Positions 1 through 7,195 of a DNA stretch of 64,000 nucleotides are shown here, in pieces (within the stretch, counting starts at the first letter, position 1; each line of letters starts with the position of its first letter). The stretch spans positions 1,984,001 to 2,048,000 of the forward strand of contig NZ_PDJK01000002.1 of NCBI RefSeq assembly GCF_002564045.1, read 5' to 3'. The notes below the pieces were generated by a model. The model made no database searches, was not told where the DNA came from, and was given only the letters and a program-made list of their open reading frames with translations. The stretch comes from Amycolatopsis sulphurea (GTDB lineage: Bacteria > Actinomycetota > Actinomycetes > Mycobacteriales > Pseudonocardiaceae). The position numbers and the translations under genes were made by a program.

Positions 1-75
1 GGGTCCGCACACGACGTCAACGAGGTTGGCACGAGAGTGTGATGGGGGCTTCCGCAGAGTCGTACCCTGAACCAC

Positions 76-357
76 ATGTGCCGAAACATCACCACCCTCC
101 GCGGCCTGCAGCCCGCCGCGACCACGGAAGAGATCGAAGCCGCGGCACGCCAGTACGTGCGCAAGGTTTCCGGCGTGCAGTCCCTGTCGGAGGCCACCCG
201 CGACCCGTTCGAAGAGGCGGTCGCGGAAATCGCCGCGATCACCACCCGCCTGCTCGACGAACTACCGCAACGCCGCCAGCCGCCGGCCACCGTTCCACCG
301 CTGCGCCGCCCCGAGGTCCGCGCCCGGATGGCGTTGCGGGAACTGAAGAATCCCTGA
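76..357 (+). CDS. DUF2277 domain protein
   Basis: A 93-residue protein that opens with MCRNI and carries the block AARQYVRKVSG near residues 27-37, both typical of the short DUF2277 family found in actinobacteria and other soil bacteria. Family members are usually about 85-95 residues, so it looks full length. The function of the family is unknown and nothing in the sequence suggests a catalytic motif. It stands alone, reading toward the tRNA gene on the opposite strand. The ATG at 76 is chosen because MCRNI is the conserved N-terminus. A longer ORF starting at 39 in another frame is a GC shadow. Confidence 0.85.
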   Translation: MCRNITTLRGLQPAATTEEIEAAARQYVRKVSGVQSLSEATRDPFEEAVAEIAAITTRLLDELPQRRQPPATVPPLRRPEVRARMALRELKNP

Positions 358-426
358 TCTCCCAAGCTCTTGCGGGCCGATACCCGGCCGCCCCCACACC
401 CGGCGGACCGGGCCGGGGGCGGCGGC

Positions 427-514
427 TGGCGGAAGCGGAGGGATTTGAACCCCCGGTAGGTTTCCCTACGGACGCTTTCAAGGCGTCTGCATTCGGCCGC
501 TCTGCCACGCTTCC
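427..514 (-). tRNA. tRNA-Ser (anticodon TGA)
   Basis: On the minus strand the 7-bp acceptor stem GGAAGCG/CGCTTCC pairs 514-508 with 437-431. A G discriminator and an encoded CCA follow (430-427). The anticodon stem is GACGC/GCGTC around the loop CTTGAAA, giving anticodon TGA at 480-478. A long variable arm, diagnostic of class II tRNAs, and a T-loop GTTCAAATC are present. It would decode UCA and other UCN codons. The 5' half overlaps the end of the upstream MarR-type reading frame on the same strand. Confidence 0.96.
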
Positions 515-1008
515 TCACCGGTCAGCGTATCGCGCCTGCCCTCGGCCTCGTCCAGGTGTTCGAGGACGCGGGTGAACACCGTGCCCACGGTGATCTGTTC
601 CTGCGGGGTGAGCAGGTCGATCAGGTGCTCGCGAGCGCCGCGCACGTGCGTGGGGGCGGCTTGGGTGAGCAGCCGCCTGCCCGGCGTGGTCAGTTCGGTC
701 AGCACGCCGCGCTTGTCGTCCGGGTCCGGGCGGCGGCGGACCAGGCCGGCCGCTTCCAGTTTGCTGATCTGGTGCGACAGCCTGCTCTTGGTCGAACCCA
801 GCTGCGCGGCCAGGTCGGTCATTCTGGCCGGGTCGCCGACCGCGTCGAGGCAGACCAGCACCTCGTAGTCGACGAGGGAGATCGCGTGTGCCTCGGTCAG
901 CTCACGATGCAACCGCTGCCGCAACCGTAGCGAAGCGACGATGTACGCCCGCCAAGCGTGCTGTTCGGGTCCGCGGAGCCAGCGCACGCCGGGGTGGTCG
1001 TCGATCAT
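478..1008 (-). CDS. MarR-family transcriptional regulator
   Basis: A 176-residue winged-helix regulator of the MarR type. It has a helical N-terminus, then MTDLAAQLGSTKSRLSHQIS (about residues 63-82) as the helix-turn-helix, then the wing with the DPDDKRG motif (about 96-102) that is strongly conserved in MarR proteins. The ATG at 1008 follows a TAGGCT box by 6 nt, so the mRNA is probably leaderless. The last 12 residues are encoded inside the tRNA-Ser gene and the stop codon TGA is the tRNA anticodon itself. The conserved domain ends well before this, so the tail is probably not functional. The regulated genes are not evident; there is no obvious partner next to it. Confidence 0.9.
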   Translation of the reverse strand: MIDDHPGVRWLRGPEQHAWRAYIVASLRLRQRLHRELTEAHAISLVDYEVLVCLDAVGDPARMTDLAAQLGSTKSRLSHQISKLEAAGLVRRRPDPDDKRGVLTELTTPGRRLLTQAAPTHVRGAREHLIDLLTPQEQITVGTVFTRVLEHLDEAEGRRDTLTGEEAWQSGRMQTP

Positions 1009-1014
1009 TCACGA

Positions 1015-1020
1015 AGCCTA
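1015..1020 (-). promoter_or_regulatory. -10 box TAGGCT of the MarR-type gene
   Basis: TAGGCT lies 6 nt before the ATG at 1008 on the minus strand. This spacing places the transcription start at or next to the start codon, as in leaderless actinobacterial mRNAs. Inferred from sequence only. Confidence 0.5.
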
Positions 1021-1450
1021 GGCGTGCCAAGCATTTGCGACCGAACGTGGCCTCTTCCGGCAAACTTCGCCCGAAGGAGGGGTTACGGAAAGGTTGAGAC
1101 TCGGCGCGAAGAAGCGCATCCTTCTTGTGAGCGGAGGGTGATTCGGGTACTGAAGCGCGCCGCAGGGGTACGCCGGCCCGGGTCGCCCACGTGGAGAGGC
1201 CAGGTGGTGGCATGGCAGGTGATCCCCGCGGTTGACCGCCCGCTGTGTACCCGCGGCCGGCACGGCCTCGATCCGGTTCGGTCGCGACTGTGAACAGCAG
1301 CAGGCAGGCACTAGCGGTGCGCCCGGCATCGATCACGCGCACCACGGCGTCGATCTGGCGCTGCTTCACTTCGCGGCCTCGGCACCGCGAAGGCATCGCC
1401 GGACGCCGGCCCGGCCGGTGGCCAACCGCCACTCGAAACCTCGGTAGTAC

Positions 1451-1487
1451 CTGGGTGCGGCCCGCCAGAGCGCAGGGCCGCACCCAG
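1451..1487. terminator. Strong hairpin in the gene-free stretch 1022-1608
   Basis: A perfect 12-bp stem (CTGGGTGCGGCC at 1451-1462 pairing with 1476-1487) with a 13-nt loop. No clear T-run follows. It lies in the roughly 590-nt gap between the divergent MarR-type and zinc-peptidase genes. I see no convincing coding region, RNA gene or riboswitch in the rest of that gap; the short ORFs there show no conserved pattern. Confidence 0.5.
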
Positions 1488-1608
1488 TCTGCGTTTCCGG
1501 ACCGCGGTTACTAGTCCGACCAAGTAGGCCGACCCCCACCCGGCACGTAACCGTTGCTACGAAGCCATTAGGCCGTGACTGTGGTCGGATTGGTAATGAT
1601 CGGCACAG

Positions 1609-1614
1609 TAGGCT
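1609..1614 (+). promoter_or_regulatory. -10 box TAGGCT of the zinc peptidase gene
   Basis: TAGGCT lies 6 nt before the GTG start at 1621, consistent with a leaderless transcript. No Shine-Dalgarno sequence is present upstream of that start. Confidence 0.5.
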
Positions 1615-1620
1615 TTCGCC

Positions 1621-2544
1621 GTGCGATTCGACGACAACGCGGGACTCGACAGCTCCGAGGTCCAAGACCTGCGCGGCAGCGGCGGTGGCGGGATCGGCGG
1701 CCGGGTCGCCCTCGGCGGTGGCGGGCTCGGGCTGGTCGGGCTCGTCATCTACATCCTGATGTCCCAGTTCGGCGGCGCGAGCAGCACTCCGAACCCGGCC
1801 AGTGGCCCCGGGCTCGGCAGCGTCGGTTCCGGGCAGCAGGTGGACGCCACCACGCTCGCCCAGAAATGCCGCACCGGCGCGGACGCGAATCGCGACCACG
1901 ACTGTGCGATCGTCGCCATCGTCAACTCGGTGCAGGACTACTGGACCCAGCAGTTCGCCCGCTCCAGCCAGACCTACCGCAAGGCCACCACGCGATTCTT
2001 CAACGGCGGCGTACGCACCGGCTGCGGCAGCGCCACTTCCGACACCGGCCCGTTCTACTGTCCTGCCGACTCGCACGTGTACATCGACCTGTCCTTCTTC
2101 AACGAGCTGAAGACCCGCTTCGGCGCCAAGGGCGGGCTGTTCACCGAGGCGTACGTGCTGGCCCACGAGTACGGCCACCACGTGCAGAACCTCACCGGCA
2201 CGTCGAAGCGTGGCAACGGCAGCGGCCCGACCGGCGGTTCGGTGCGCCTGGAGCTGCAAGCCGACTGCTACGCCGGGGTCTGGGCCAACCACGCAAGCAC
2301 AACGCCGACCGAATCCGGCAAACCGCTGGTGCAGGACGTCACGAAGGACGACATCTCCCGCGCGCTGGACACGGCCGCCCGGATCGGCGACGACTACATC
2401 CAGTCGAAGCTCGGCAGCGGCCACGTCAACGAATCGAGCTTCACGCACGGCACTTCCAAGCAGCGCGAGAAGTGGTTCACCACCGGGTTCCAGACCGGGC
2501 AACCGGCTCGCTGCAACACCTTCGGCACCAACGATCTCGGCTGA
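1621..2544 (+). CDS. Putative neutral zinc metallopeptidase (YpfJ/KPN_02809-like)
   Basis: A 307-residue membrane-anchored protein of the putative neutral zinc metallopeptidase family. It begins MRFDDNAGLDSS, then a glycine-rich stretch leads into one transmembrane segment (about residues 30-50), with the catalytic domain predicted outside the membrane. The zinc motif HEYGHHVQ is at residues 182-189, with H182 and H186 as ligands and E183 as the catalytic base. ELQADCYAGVWA (from residue 211) supplies the third ligand region. Paired cysteines in the middle suggest a disulfide-bonded exported domain. The substrate of this family is not established. The GTG start is supported by the promoter box 6 nt upstream. 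Confidence 0.88.
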   Translation: MRFDDNAGLDSSEVQDLRGSGGGGIGGRVALGGGGLGLVGLVIYILMSQFGGASSTPNPASGPGLGSVGSGQQVDATTLAQKCRTGADANRDHDCAIVAIVNSVQDYWTQQFARSSQTYRKATTRFFNGGVRTGCGSATSDTGPFYCPADSHVYIDLSFFNELKTRFGAKGGLFTEAYVLAHEYGHHVQNLTGTSKRGNGSGPTGGSVRLELQADCYAGVWANHASTTPTESGKPLVQDVTKDDISRALDTAARIGDDYIQSKLGSGHVNESSFTHGTSKQREKWFTTGFQTGQPARCNTFGTNDLG

Positions 2545-2566
2545 GCGCGAGCGGCGCGAAGCGGGT

Positions 2567-2572
2567 TACAGT
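2567..2572 (+). promoter_or_regulatory. -10 box TACAGT of the quinone oxidoreductase gene
   Basis: TACAGT is followed by 7 nt and the ATG at 2580, the spacing expected for a leaderless transcript. It also decides the start, because the open frame extends far upstream through the zinc-peptidase gene. Confidence 0.5.
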
Positions 2573-2579
2573 CGGGCCC

Positions 2580-3557
2580 ATGCAGGCGATCACGATCCGC
2601 GAACCCGGTGGCCCCGACGTGCTCGAATGGACCGAGGTGCCCGATCCGCGCCCCGGCCCCGGTGAGGTGCTGCTGGAGGTCGTCGCGAGCGCGGTGAACC
2701 GGGCCGATCTGCTGCAGCGGCAAGGAAACTACCCACCTCCGCCCGGTGCCAGCCAGGTCCTCGGCCTCGAATGCTCCGGCGTGATCGCGGAACTCGGCGA
2801 AGGCGTCGAAGGCTGGCAGGTCGGTGACGAGGTGTGCGCGCTGCTGGCCGGCGGCGGGTACGCCGAGAAGGCCACCGTGCCCGCCGGGCAACTGCTCCCG
2901 GTGCCCGGTGAGGTGGAGACGATCACCGCGGCCGGGCTGCCCGAAGTTGCCTGCACCGTATGGGCAAACGTGGTGATGCACGCCGGTCTCCGCGAGGGTC
3001 AGGTCCTGCTGGTGCACGGTGGCGCGGGCGGGATCGGCACGCACGCCATCCAGGTCGGCAAGGCGCTCGGCGCGACCGTCGCGGTCACCGCGGGTTCGCC
3101 GGAGCGGCTGGAGAGCTGCCGCCAGCTCGGTGCGGACGTGGTGATCAACTACAAGGAGCAGGACTTCGTCGAGGTACTGCGGGCCGAAACGAACGGCGCC
3201 GACGTCATTCTCGACAACATGGGCGCGAAATACCTCGACCGCAACATCGACGCACTCGCCATGGACGGGCGGCTCGTCGTGATCGGCATGCAGGGCGGGG
3301 TGAAGGGCGAGCTGAACCTGGGCAAGCTGATCGGCAAACGCGCCGGCGTGTACGCGGCGGGGCTGCGATTCCGTCCGCTGGAACAGAAGGCAGCGATCGT
3401 CGCCGAGGTGCGGGAGCGGCTGTGGCCGCTGGTCGAGCAAGGTTCGGTGGCGCCGGTGGTCGGCCAGGTCGTGCCGATGGCCGAGGCCGCTTCCGCGCAT
3501 CGGATGCTCGAAGAGGGCACCGTGTTCGGCAAGGTCCTGCTCGCCGCCAAGTCCTGA
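2580..3557 (+). CDS. NAD(P)H:quinone oxidoreductase, MDR family (Rv3777-like)
   Basis: A 325-residue zinc-less medium-chain dehydrogenase of the quinone oxidoreductase (zeta-crystallin/TP53I3-like) type. The N-terminal GroES-like half carries NRADLLQRQGNYPPPPG (about residues 39-55), the quinone reductase signature. The Rossmann half carries VHGGAGGIGTHAIQ (about 144-157), the NADPH-binding loop. No structural or catalytic zinc ligands are visible. It probably reduces quinones or enones with NADPH in the cytoplasm. In M. tuberculosis the orthologous position is Rv3777, immediately before the Rv3778c family gene, and the same pair occurs here in convergent orientation. The exact substrate cannot be told from sequence. 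Confidence 0.88.
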   Translation: MQAITIREPGGPDVLEWTEVPDPRPGPGEVLLEVVASAVNRADLLQRQGNYPPPPGASQVLGLECSGVIAELGEGVEGWQVGDEVCALLAGGGYAEKATVPAGQLLPVPGEVETITAAGLPEVACTVWANVVMHAGLREGQVLLVHGGAGGIGTHAIQVGKALGATVAVTAGSPERLESCRQLGADVVINYKEQDFVEVLRAETNGADVILDNMGAKYLDRNIDALAMDGRLVVIGMQGGVKGELNLGKLIGKRAGVYAAGLRFRPLEQKAAIVAEVRERLWPLVEQGSVAPVVGQVVPMAEAASAHRMLEEGTVFGKVLLAAKS

Positions 3558-3558
3558 G

Positions 3559-3699
3559 CTGTGAAGGGCCCCTTGACAGCCTCAGAGTCCAGGGTGTCGG
3601 CAAAGTCGGCGTGAGGGCCCTGCGCCGACCGCGGAAGTCCGTGAAGGTCTGTGAAGGGCCCCTTCACGGACTCTGAGTCCGTGAAGGGGCCCTTCACAG
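3559..3699. repeat. Palindromic intergenic repeat between convergent genes
   Basis: Two copies of the GTGAAGGGCCCCTTCAC-type unit flank a 90-nt spacer containing GGCAAAGTCGGCGTGAGGGC. The second copy forms a perfect inverted repeat with 25-bp arms around a single T (3649-3673 and 3675-3699). It fills the gap between the convergent oxidoreductase (stop 3557) and Rv3778c-like (stop 3704) genes, so it can act as a bidirectional terminator. Related copies occur at five other places in the window. Confidence 0.85.
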
Positions 3700-3703
3700 C
3701 CTT

Positions 3704-4903
3704 TCAGCGAAGCTCTTCGAGGACCCGTACCAGCTGGTTGACCTCGAAGACGTTCGAGTAGTGCGCGAGCCCGATCCGCACCGCGCCGCCGACCTCGGCG
3801 ACTCCCAGCGACGCGAACACGCCGCCGGAGCCGTCGTCGGCGAACGCGCACAGGCCCTGGGAAGCCAGGTACTCCGAGATCTCCGGCGCCTTCTTGTTCG
3901 CGACGGTGAACGCGAGCGAAGGGATCCGGCGCATCGCGTCGCCGATCACCATCACGTGCCGGAGCGAGCGCAGCTCGGTGGACAGCTGCGCGAGCAGTCC
4001 CGCTTGGTACGACTTGGCCGAGCCCAGCGAGGTCACCAGCCGCTCGCGGCGGGAACCGGTCGCCGCGTCGTCCAGCCCGGCCAGGTAGTCGATCGACGCG
4101 ACGAGCCCGGCCAGCAGCGGGTACGGGTGCGCGCCGAGCTCCAGCCGGGCCGCGCCGCGCGCGTTCGGCTCAAGCGAGACCGAGGAGATGCGCTCCAGCA
4201 GCTCCGGGTCGCGGAACACCAGCGCGCCCACCGCCGGCCCGCCCCACGCCTGCGCGGACACGACCATTACGTCCGCGCCCAGCTCCTGCAGGTCCAGGGG
4301 GACGAACGGGGCCGCGTAAGTGGCGTCGACCACGACCAGCGCACCCACTCGCTTGGCGAACTCGATCACCGTCGGCACGTCCGGGCGGGTACCCACCGAA
4401 CCGGAGGCCAGCGTGACCGCGACCGCCTTGGTCCGCGCGGACACCAGGTTCTCGTACTGCCAGGCGGGCAGCTCGCAGGTCTCGATGTCGATCTCGCCCC
4501 AGCGCACCACGGCCCCGACGCGCTTCGCGGCCCGGCGCCACGGCGCGATGTTGGCCTCTTCGTCCAACCGGGACACGACCACTTCGTCGCCGATCGTCCA
4601 GCGCTCGGCCAGCGCGTCGACCAGGCGGCGCAGCAGCACCGAGGAACTCGGCCCGAGCACCACCGTGGCCGGATCGGCCCCGACCAGATCGGCCACCGCC
4701 CGCCGCGCCGCGGTGACGATGCTCTCCGCGCGCTGGGAGGCCGGGAAGGCACCGCCCGGCCCAGAGACCGGGGCCCGCATCGCGGTGGAGACCGCGGAGG
4801 CGACCTGCTCCGGTACCAGCATCCCGACGGCGCCGTCGAAGTGGATCCAGCCGTCCCCCAGTGCGGGGAACAGTCCGCGGATACGAGCGACGTCGAACGC
4901 CAT
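3704..4903 (-). CDS. Class V aminotransferase-fold protein lacking the PLP lysine (Rv3778c-like)
   Basis: A 399-residue protein of the cysteine desulfurase-like (class V aminotransferase) fold. The N-terminus MAFDVARIRGLFPALGDGWI and the block SRLDEEANIAPW (about residues 111-122) match the mycobacterial Rv3778c family as I know it. In ordinary members the internal aldimine lysine lies in the pattern S-x-H-K-x-x-G-P. Here residues 216-223 read SAQAWGGP, with Gln218 and Ala219 where His and Lys are expected. The protein therefore probably cannot do PLP chemistry through the usual lysine. Asp193 (VVVDATY), the PLP pyridine contact, is kept. A TACGGT box 7 nt before the ATG supports the start. 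Confidence 0.85.
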   Translation of the reverse strand: MAFDVARIRGLFPALGDGWIHFDGAVGMLVPEQVASAVSTAMRAPVSGPGGAFPASQRAESIVTAARRAVADLVGADPATVVLGPSSSVLLRRLVDALAERWTIGDEVVVSRLDEEANIAPWRRAAKRVGAVVRWGEIDIETCELPAWQYENLVSARTKAVAVTLASGSVGTRPDVPTVIEFAKRVGALVVVDATYAAPFVPLDLQELGADVMVVSAQAWGGPAVGALVFRDPELLERISSVSLEPNARGAARLELGAHPYPLLAGLVASIDYLAGLDDAATGSRRERLVTSLGSAKSYQAGLLAQLSTELRSLRHVMVIGDAMRRIPSLAFTVANKKAPEISEYLASQGLCAFADDGSGGVFASLGVAEVGGAVRIGLAHYSNVFEVNQLVRVLEELR

Positions 4904-4910
4904 GGAGCAC

Positions 4911-4916
4911 ACCGTA
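4911..4916 (-). promoter_or_regulatory. -10 box TACGGT of the Rv3778c-like gene
   Basis: TACGGT on the minus strand is followed by 7 nt and the ATG at 4903, the leaderless spacing. The open frame continues upstream of this ATG, so the box helps fix the start. Confidence 0.45.
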
Positions 4917-5027
4917 CGGACGTGCGGTTTCCCGGTCACCGCGGGGTTGGGCAGAACTGCACCCGATACCCGGAAGCCGCTACCCTCGGACACGAAACGG
5001 ACACCTCAGTTGACGGGGATGGAGCAC

Positions 5028-5594
5028 ATGAGCGAGCCGAACTTCCGGACTTCGGGCGCAGGCGGTGACGATTCGGCACCGCACGTGATGGTCGTAGGTC
5101 CGGACGGAGTTCCGGTCGGCACCACACCGGTGACCCCTGAGGGTGAACCCGCCGACGCGGTTGGCGACCTGGTCGAGGAACCGGCCAAGGTGATGCGCAT
5201 CGGCACCATGATCAAGCAGTTGCTGGAGGAGGTCCGCGCGGCACCGCTGGACGACGCCAGCCGGGACCGGGTCCGCGAGATCCACCAGACCTCGGTGCGC
5301 GAGCTGGAGGAGGCGCTGGCCCCGGAGCTGCGCGAGGAGCTGGAACGGCTGGTCCGCCCGTTCACCGACGACCGCACGCCCTCCGACGCCGAGCTGCGGA
5401 TCGCGCAGGCCCAGCTGGTCGGCTGGCTGGAGGGCCTGTTCCACGGCATCCAGACAGCCCTGTTCGCCCAGCAGATGGCGGCCCGGGTCCAGCTGGAGCA
5501 GATGCGCCGCGGCCTGCCCGCGGGGCCCTCGGGCATGGTGCCGGGGCGGCCCGGCGAGGGGCCGGGGATCAGCGGGACCGGGCAGTACCTCTGA
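5028..5594 (+). CDS. bpa: Bacterial proteasome activator Bpa/PafE
   Basis: A 188-residue protein very close to mycobacterial Rv3780 (DUF2587). The helical core includes PAKVMRIGTMIKQLLEEVRA (starting about residue 55) and SDAELRIAQAQLVGWLEGLF followed by HGIQTALFAQQM. In the family this core forms a dodecameric ring that binds the 20S proteasome without ATP and feeds it damaged or unfolded proteins. The C-terminus ends GTGQYL; the final GQYL is the motif that docks into the proteasome alpha ring and opens its gate. The organism should therefore have a 20S proteasome, although none is in this window. An alternative ATG lies 9 nt upstream at 5019; 5028 has GGAG just before it. Confidence 0.93.
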   Translation: MSEPNFRTSGAGGDDSAPHVMVVGPDGVPVGTTPVTPEGEPADAVGDLVEEPAKVMRIGTMIKQLLEEVRAAPLDDASRDRVREIHQTSVRELEEALAPELREELERLVRPFTDDRTPSDAELRIAQAQLVGWLEGLFHGIQTALFAQQMAARVQLEQMRRGLPAGPSGMVPGRPGEGPGISGTGQYL

Positions 5595-5763
5595 ACCCGG
5601 TTCGCCGCGCGCAAGGAAATGCCGATCCGGCGAACGGACGCCTGGTCGAAAACCGCTGGGCGCACAGTTCGGCACCCCTGCCGGAAACGGCGCCGGAATG
5701 CACCGGGTCCGCCTGAGCCGGTGGTGACGCGCACCGATTCCGGCGACGGAAACCGCGGATTCT

Positions 5764-5802
5764 CCGGGTACTGCCGGGCCTTCACACCCCGGCAGTACCC
5801 GG
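5764..5802. terminator. Bidirectional hairpin terminator after bpa
   Basis: A perfect 15-bp stem (5764-5778 with 5788-5802) and a 9-nt loop lie between the convergent bpa and pyruvyltransferase-like genes. A wider inverted repeat also exists: GGTTCGCCG just after the bpa stop and CGGCGAACC near 5818. No T-run follows. Confidence 0.65.
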
Positions 5803-5828
5803 CGCGGATTTCCGGGCGGCGAACCGGG

Positions 5829-7082
5829 CTACGCGCGCCAGCGCCTCGACCACCGGGCCCGCGCCGACGGTTCGGGCGCCGGCGGTTCAGGCTGGGGCGC
5901 TTCCGGTTCCGGCACCGGGCGGACGACCGGCGCGTAGACCTGCGCCGCCAGTACTCGCTTCGAGCTTCTGAACTGGTCCAGCAGTTCCGGACGGTAACCG
6001 CCGGCGGTCGGGCGTTCCGGGACCTGGGACAGGTCCTCCAGCAGCGTCCAGTTCGACCCCAGCGCTTCGAGCGACCGGTGCTTCGTCGCGTAGTAGTCCG
6101 GGTGGATCGAGACCGCGACACCCGACGCACCGGCGGCCGCGGCGAGCATGTGCAGGTGGAAGCGGGTGGAGATCCAGGTCTGGTGCGGGGCCGCGGGCAG
6201 CCCGTGCGTCCAGATGTGCGAGAAGGGGTAGAACCGCGCGCCGGGCAGCTCTCGTTCGAACAGCGCGAACACTTCCCGGTCGACCCGCGGGACGCCTTCC
6301 ACGACACCCACCTTGTGCCCCGGCACCTTCCAGGCCCGCAGCATCGCGAGCACCGCACCGGCCAGCGCCCCGACGCCCACTTCGACCAGATCCGACTGCA
6401 GGCACAGCATGACCTCGGGCAGGTCTTCGGCAGCCTCGTACTGCTCGGGGCGCAGCGCCAGGAACGCGTCGTCGAGACCGGTCTGCACGCCCAGCAGCTC
6501 GGCGGACGCATCGTCGCGCACGTCGACCACCTCGAAGTGATCGGTCAGCGCGCGCACCAGCGGTATCACGTCGTCACAGACCGGCAGCAGCCCGTGCCCG
6601 GTCATCGCGGCCCGGCCGCCCGAACGCTCGACGGTCGCCGCGGCACCCGCGAGCAGACCGATCTGTTTCGGCCACAGTTTGTTGATGTAGCCGCCGCCGA
6701 CCACGTGAATCACATCCACCCGCGACAGCAATTCGATGCCGTGGTGCAGCCTCGGCATCATGCCGGGATTGTGCACGGCTTCGCGCACCCAAGCGGCGGC
6801 GCGCCACGGATCCTCGTCCGGCGCCTCCCAGCACAGCCGCCACAGCGTGTCGGTGAATTTCGCCCGTGGGTGCAGGCCGTCCAGCAGAACGGTGGCCGGG
6901 CCGGGAGAGTGGGTATCGACCCACACATCGGCTTCCGGTGCCGTTTCGGCGAGGTATCGCAGCCAGCCGGCCGTGATGAGTTCGTCGCCGTAGTTGGGGT
7001 GACCAACGGGGGCGACCAAGTAGTAGAGCGGGCGCGAATCGGTGGACTGCGGCAATCCGGTCCTGCTTTCAGAGGCCGACAT
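5829..7082 (-). CDS. Polysaccharide pyruvyl transferase family protein
   Basis: A 417-residue protein of the polysaccharide pyruvyl transferase family. The N-terminus has YYLVAPVGHPNYGDELITAG (about residues 19-38), containing the NYGDE pattern of the family. VIHVVGGGYINKLWP (about 124-138) is the second conserved glycine-rich region. STRFHLHMLAAAAG near residue 310 matches the conserved S-R-H/F-H region. The last 50 residues are proline- and arginine-rich and low complexity. Members transfer pyruvate from phosphoenolpyruvate to sugars of cell-surface glycans. Being next to the galactan exporter suggests a cell-wall glycan substrate, but this is inference. The ATG at 7082 is preferred over the GTG at 7085 because it sits 6 nt from a TAAGAT box. 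Confidence 0.8.
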   Translation of the reverse strand: MSASESRTGLPQSTDSRPLYYLVAPVGHPNYGDELITAGWLRYLAETAPEADVWVDTHSPGPATVLLDGLHPRAKFTDTLWRLCWEAPDEDPWRAAAWVREAVHNPGMMPRLHHGIELLSRVDVIHVVGGGYINKLWPKQIGLLAGAAATVERSGGRAAMTGHGLLPVCDDVIPLVRALTDHFEVVDVRDDASAELLGVQTGLDDAFLALRPEQYEAAEDLPEVMLCLQSDLVEVGVGALAGAVLAMLRAWKVPGHKVGVVEGVPRVDREVFALFERELPGARFYPFSHIWTHGLPAAPHQTWISTRFHLHMLAAAAGASGVAVSIHPDYYATKHRSLEALGSNWTLLEDLSQVPERPTAGGYRPELLDQFRSSKRVLAAQVYAPVVRPVPEPEAPQPEPPAPEPSARARWSRRWRA

Positions 7083-7088
7083 CACTTC

Positions 7089-7094
7089 ATCTTA
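7089..7094 (-). promoter_or_regulatory. -10 box TAAGAT of the pyruvyltransferase-like gene
   Basis: TAAGAT on the minus strand lies 6 nt before the ATG at 7082 (3 nt before the GTG at 7085), favouring the ATG as a leaderless start. Confidence 0.45.
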
Positions 7095-7182
7095 ACGACG
7101 TGCCCCGGCAACGAATTCGAGGGACTCCCGCGCCACGCCGGGACAATCGACGGGCCGGACAGGGCCCGGCCCGTCCCATCGG

Positions 7183-7188
7183 TACCCT
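7183..7188 (+). promoter_or_regulatory. -10 box TACCCT of wzm
   Basis: TACCCT is followed by 7 nt and the GTG at 7196. It probably drives the wzm-wzt-glfT1 operon as a leaderless transcript. Confidence 0.5.
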
Positions 7189-7195
7189 CGTCCAC

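Noticed and set aside
239..508. 89-codon minus-strand frame starting MAERPNADALKASVGKPTGG
   Set aside because: This is the well-known false translation of a tRNA-Ser gene.
1022..1450. Possible c-di-AMP or other riboswitch in the long gap before the zinc peptidase gene
   Set aside because: I could not match the consensus stems of a known class on either strand, and the TAGGCT box next to the start codon suggests no 5' leader.
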